Assembly: GCF_000974445.1 (NCBI RefSeq)
Contig: NZ_BBOJ01000001.1
Location: 62,001-126,000 of the forward strand
Direction of reading: 5' to 3'
DNA: 64,000 nt
From: Lentzea aerocolonigenes
GTDB taxonomy: Bacteria > Actinomycetota > Actinomycetes > Mycobacteriales > Pseudonocardiaceae
Part shown: positions 62,358 through 64,000 of the stretch, one piece after another
Position numbering within the stretch: position 1 is the first letter of the stretch
Layout: the number at the start of each line of letters is the position of its first letter
Made by a program: the position numbers and the translations under genes
Notes under the pieces: model-generated
What the model was told of the DNA's origin: nothing
Seen by the model: only the letters and a program-made list of their open reading frames with translations
Database searches by the model: none

Positions 62358-63772
62358 AGAATCGGCTCCGGCTCGTAGGCGGGGTACTTGTCGACGACCG
62401 CGGCGACCTGTTCCACGACCGACGCGACCTGCGCCGACGCCACGCCGGTGAACGACAGGCGGTCGGCCAGCAGCGCGTCGAGCGCGGCGCGGTCGAGCGG
62501 GAGGCGCAAGTCGGCGGCGAGACGGTCCAGCAGGTCGTTCTGCGCGAGGCCCTGCTCGCGCATCGCCAGCGCCACGGCCACCGCGTTCTCCTTGATGGCC
62601 TCGTGCGCGGTCTCGCGGCCGACACCCGCGCGCACGGCCGCCATCAGCACCTTCGTCGTGCCGAGGAACGGCAGGTAGCGGTCCAGCTCACGCGCGACCA
62701 CGGCCGGGTACGCGCCGAACTCGTCCAGCACCGTCAGGAACGTCTCCAGCAGACCGTCGAACGCGAAGAACGCGTCCGGCAGCGCGACCCGGCGGACCAC
62801 CGAGCAGGACACGTCGCCCTCGTTCCACTGGTCGCCCGCGAGCTCGCCGACCATCGACAGGTAGCCGCGCAGGATCACCGCGAAGCCGTTCACGCGCTCG
62901 CACGATCGGGTGTTCATCTTGTGCGGCATCGCGCTGGACCCGACCTGACCGGGCTTGAAGCCCTCGGTGACCAGCTCGTGGCCCGCCATGAGCCTGATCG
63001 TCTTCGCCACCGACGACGGCGCCGCAGCGAGCTGCACGAGCGTCGACACGACGTCGAAGTCGAGCGAGCGCGGGTACACCTGGCCGACGCTCGTGAGCAC
63101 GCGCTCGAAGCCGAGGTGACCGGCGACCGTGCGCTCCAGCTCCTCGAGCTTCTCCGGCGTTCCGAGCAGGTCGAGCATGTCCTGGGCGGTACCGACCGGG
63201 CCCTTGATGCCGCGCAGCGGGTAGCGGGAGATCAGCTCGTCGAGACGGGAGAACGCGACCAGCAGCTCGTCGGCGCCCGTCGCGAACCGCTTGCCCAGCG
63301 TCGTGGCCTGCGCCGCCACGTTGTGCGAGCGTCCGGCCATGACCAGGTCGGAGTGCTCCGCCGCGAGCCGCGCGAGGCGTCCGAGGACCGCGGCGACCTT
63401 GGACCTGATCAGCTCCAGCGACCGCAGCACCTGCAGCTGCTCGACGTTCTCGGTGAGGTCGCGCGAGGTCATGCCCTTGTGGACCTGCTCGTGGCCCGCG
63501 AGCGCGTTGAACTCCTCGATGCGCGCCTTCACGTCGTGCCGCGTGACCCGTTCCCGCGCGGCGATCGACTCCAGGTCGACCTGCTCCAGCAAGCGCTCGT
63601 AGTCCGCGATCGCGGTGGCCGGCACGTCGATGCCCGCCGCCGCCTGGGCGCGCAGCACCGCGAGCCACAGCTGGCGCTCCAGCACGATCTTGTGCTCGGC
63701 CGACCAGAGCGTCGCGAGCGACGTGGAGGCGTAGCGACCTGCGAGGACGTTGGCGATGCGGGGCTTGGTCAC
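62354..63772 (-). CDS. purB: Adenylosuccinate lyase PurB
   Basis: A 472-residue fumarase-superfamily enzyme acting twice in purine synthesis: SAICAR to AICAR, and adenylosuccinate to AMP, releasing fumarate. The signature loop is VGSSAMPHKMNTRSCER, with the catalytic His region MAGRSHNVAAQATTLG. The GTG at 63772 gives the normal N-terminus (VTKPRIANVLAGRY). It overlaps the MOSC gene downstream. Confidence 0.96.
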   Translation of the reverse strand: MTKPRIANVLAGRYASTSLATLWSAEHKIVLERQLWLAVLRAQAAAGIDVPATAIADYERLLEQVDLESIAARERVTRHDVKARIEEFNALAGHEQVHKGMTSRDLTENVEQLQVLRSLELIRSKVAAVLGRLARLAAEHSDLVMAGRSHNVAAQATTLGKRFATGADELLVAFSRLDELISRYPLRGIKGPVGTAQDMLDLLGTPEKLEELERTVAGHLGFERVLTSVGQVYPRSLDFDVVSTLVQLAAAPSSVAKTIRLMAGHELVTEGFKPGQVGSSAMPHKMNTRSCERVNGFAVILRGYLSMVGELAGDQWNEGDVSCSVVRRVALPDAFFAFDGLLETFLTVLDEFGAYPAVVARELDRYLPFLGTTKVLMAAVRAGVGRETAHEAIKENAVAVALAMREQGLAQNDLLDRLAADLRLPLDRAALDALLADRLSFTGVASAQVASVVEQVAAVVDKYPAYEPEPIL

Positions 63773-63798
63773 GCCCCTCAGGCTAGTGCACCGCCGAC

Positions 63799-64000
63799 TC
63801 ACTCCCAGTGCACGTCCGGGTCCGTGACCAGCGTTGTGAGCACCTCCACAGGCACCGGCGCGGCCTGCCTCAGGCCCTGGCCGGTGGCGGGGTTGTAGTT
63901 GAAGCTGGAGATCTCCGCGAAGTAGCCGCTCGGGAACTTGCGCAGCACCACCGACCGCGCGAGCTCCTGACCCTCCATGATCTGGGCCTCGGTGACGGTC
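63799..64000 (-). CDS. C-terminal end of an unidentified protein
   Basis: The minus strand is open from the window edge to a TGA at 63799-63801, giving the last 66 residues of a gene that starts outside. The tail contains VVLRKFPSGYFAEISSFNYN and ends TDPDVHWE. No family is recognised. It ends 26 bp before the purB start on the same strand. Confidence 0.55.
   Translation of the reverse strand, partial: TVTEAQIMEGQELARSVVLRKFPSGYFAEISSFNYNPATGQGLRQAAPVPVEVLTTLVTDPDVHWE

Overview
The window is high-G+C actinobacterial DNA and most resembles the Pseudonocardiaceae (Lentzea, Saccharothrix or Actinosynnema type). The pointers are ESX/type VII accessory families (EspG, PPE-like, DUF3558, EspC-like), a mycothiol-dependent DinB-type enzyme, a SigE-family sigma factor, GTG and TTG starts, and strings of ATGA/GTGA overlaps. 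The taxonomic assignment is inference; no rRNA or tRNA gene was seen. No gene-free stretch exceeds about 260 bp.

Layout. 1-985: end of an unknown conserved gene and a DUF3073 gene. 1058-14618: an old-yellow-enzyme gene, then a full myo-inositol catabolic block. On the minus strand run iolG, iolE, a three-gene sugar ABC importer, iolC, a probable DKGP aldolase, iolB and iolD; diverging from them are a LacI-type regulator with two operators, and iolA. 14792-16245: a small cluster of Xre-type and truncated-BTAD genes with a small membrane protein. 16303-21629: a tripartite tricarboxylate transporter (tctCBA) divergent from a CitA/CitB-like two-component pair. 21612-25859: arfB, a sigma factor fused to a membrane domain, purM and purF. 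25957-27714: three tandem lipoproteins coupled to a mycothiol-type enzyme.

27801-39090 is the most unusual part. It is an accessory type VII-like island with an EspC-like protein, an alpha/beta-hydrolase substrate candidate, two EccC-like ATPases whose inner P-loops are mostly decayed, EspG, a PPE-like protein, a small helical protein and a DUF3558 lipoprotein. A sterol-carrier-fold gene and a Tat-exported beta-helix protein sit within it. No EccB, EccD, EccE or MycP gene is present.

39241-45034 holds a secreted GH2 exo-glucosaminidase-like enzyme, an IS630 element, a 169-bp near-perfect palindrome bounded by TA (a MITE candidate) and a secreted GH15 enzyme. 45055-52583: a cyclic-di-GMP enzyme, a methyltransferase, two tandem pentapeptide-type membrane proteins, LysR, an aldo/keto reductase and a GH25 lysozyme. 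52659-55824: purL, purQ, purS. 56054-64000: DUF3800, epimerase, serine protease, metallo-hydrolase, deacetylase-like protein, purC, a Thr/Pro-rich membrane protein, MOSC, purB and a partial gene.

The purine genes (purMF, purSQL, purC, purB) and the SCP2-like and DUF3073 genes form a conserved housekeeping backbone. The inositol/tricarboxylate block and the type VII/carbohydrate block appear to have been inserted into it.
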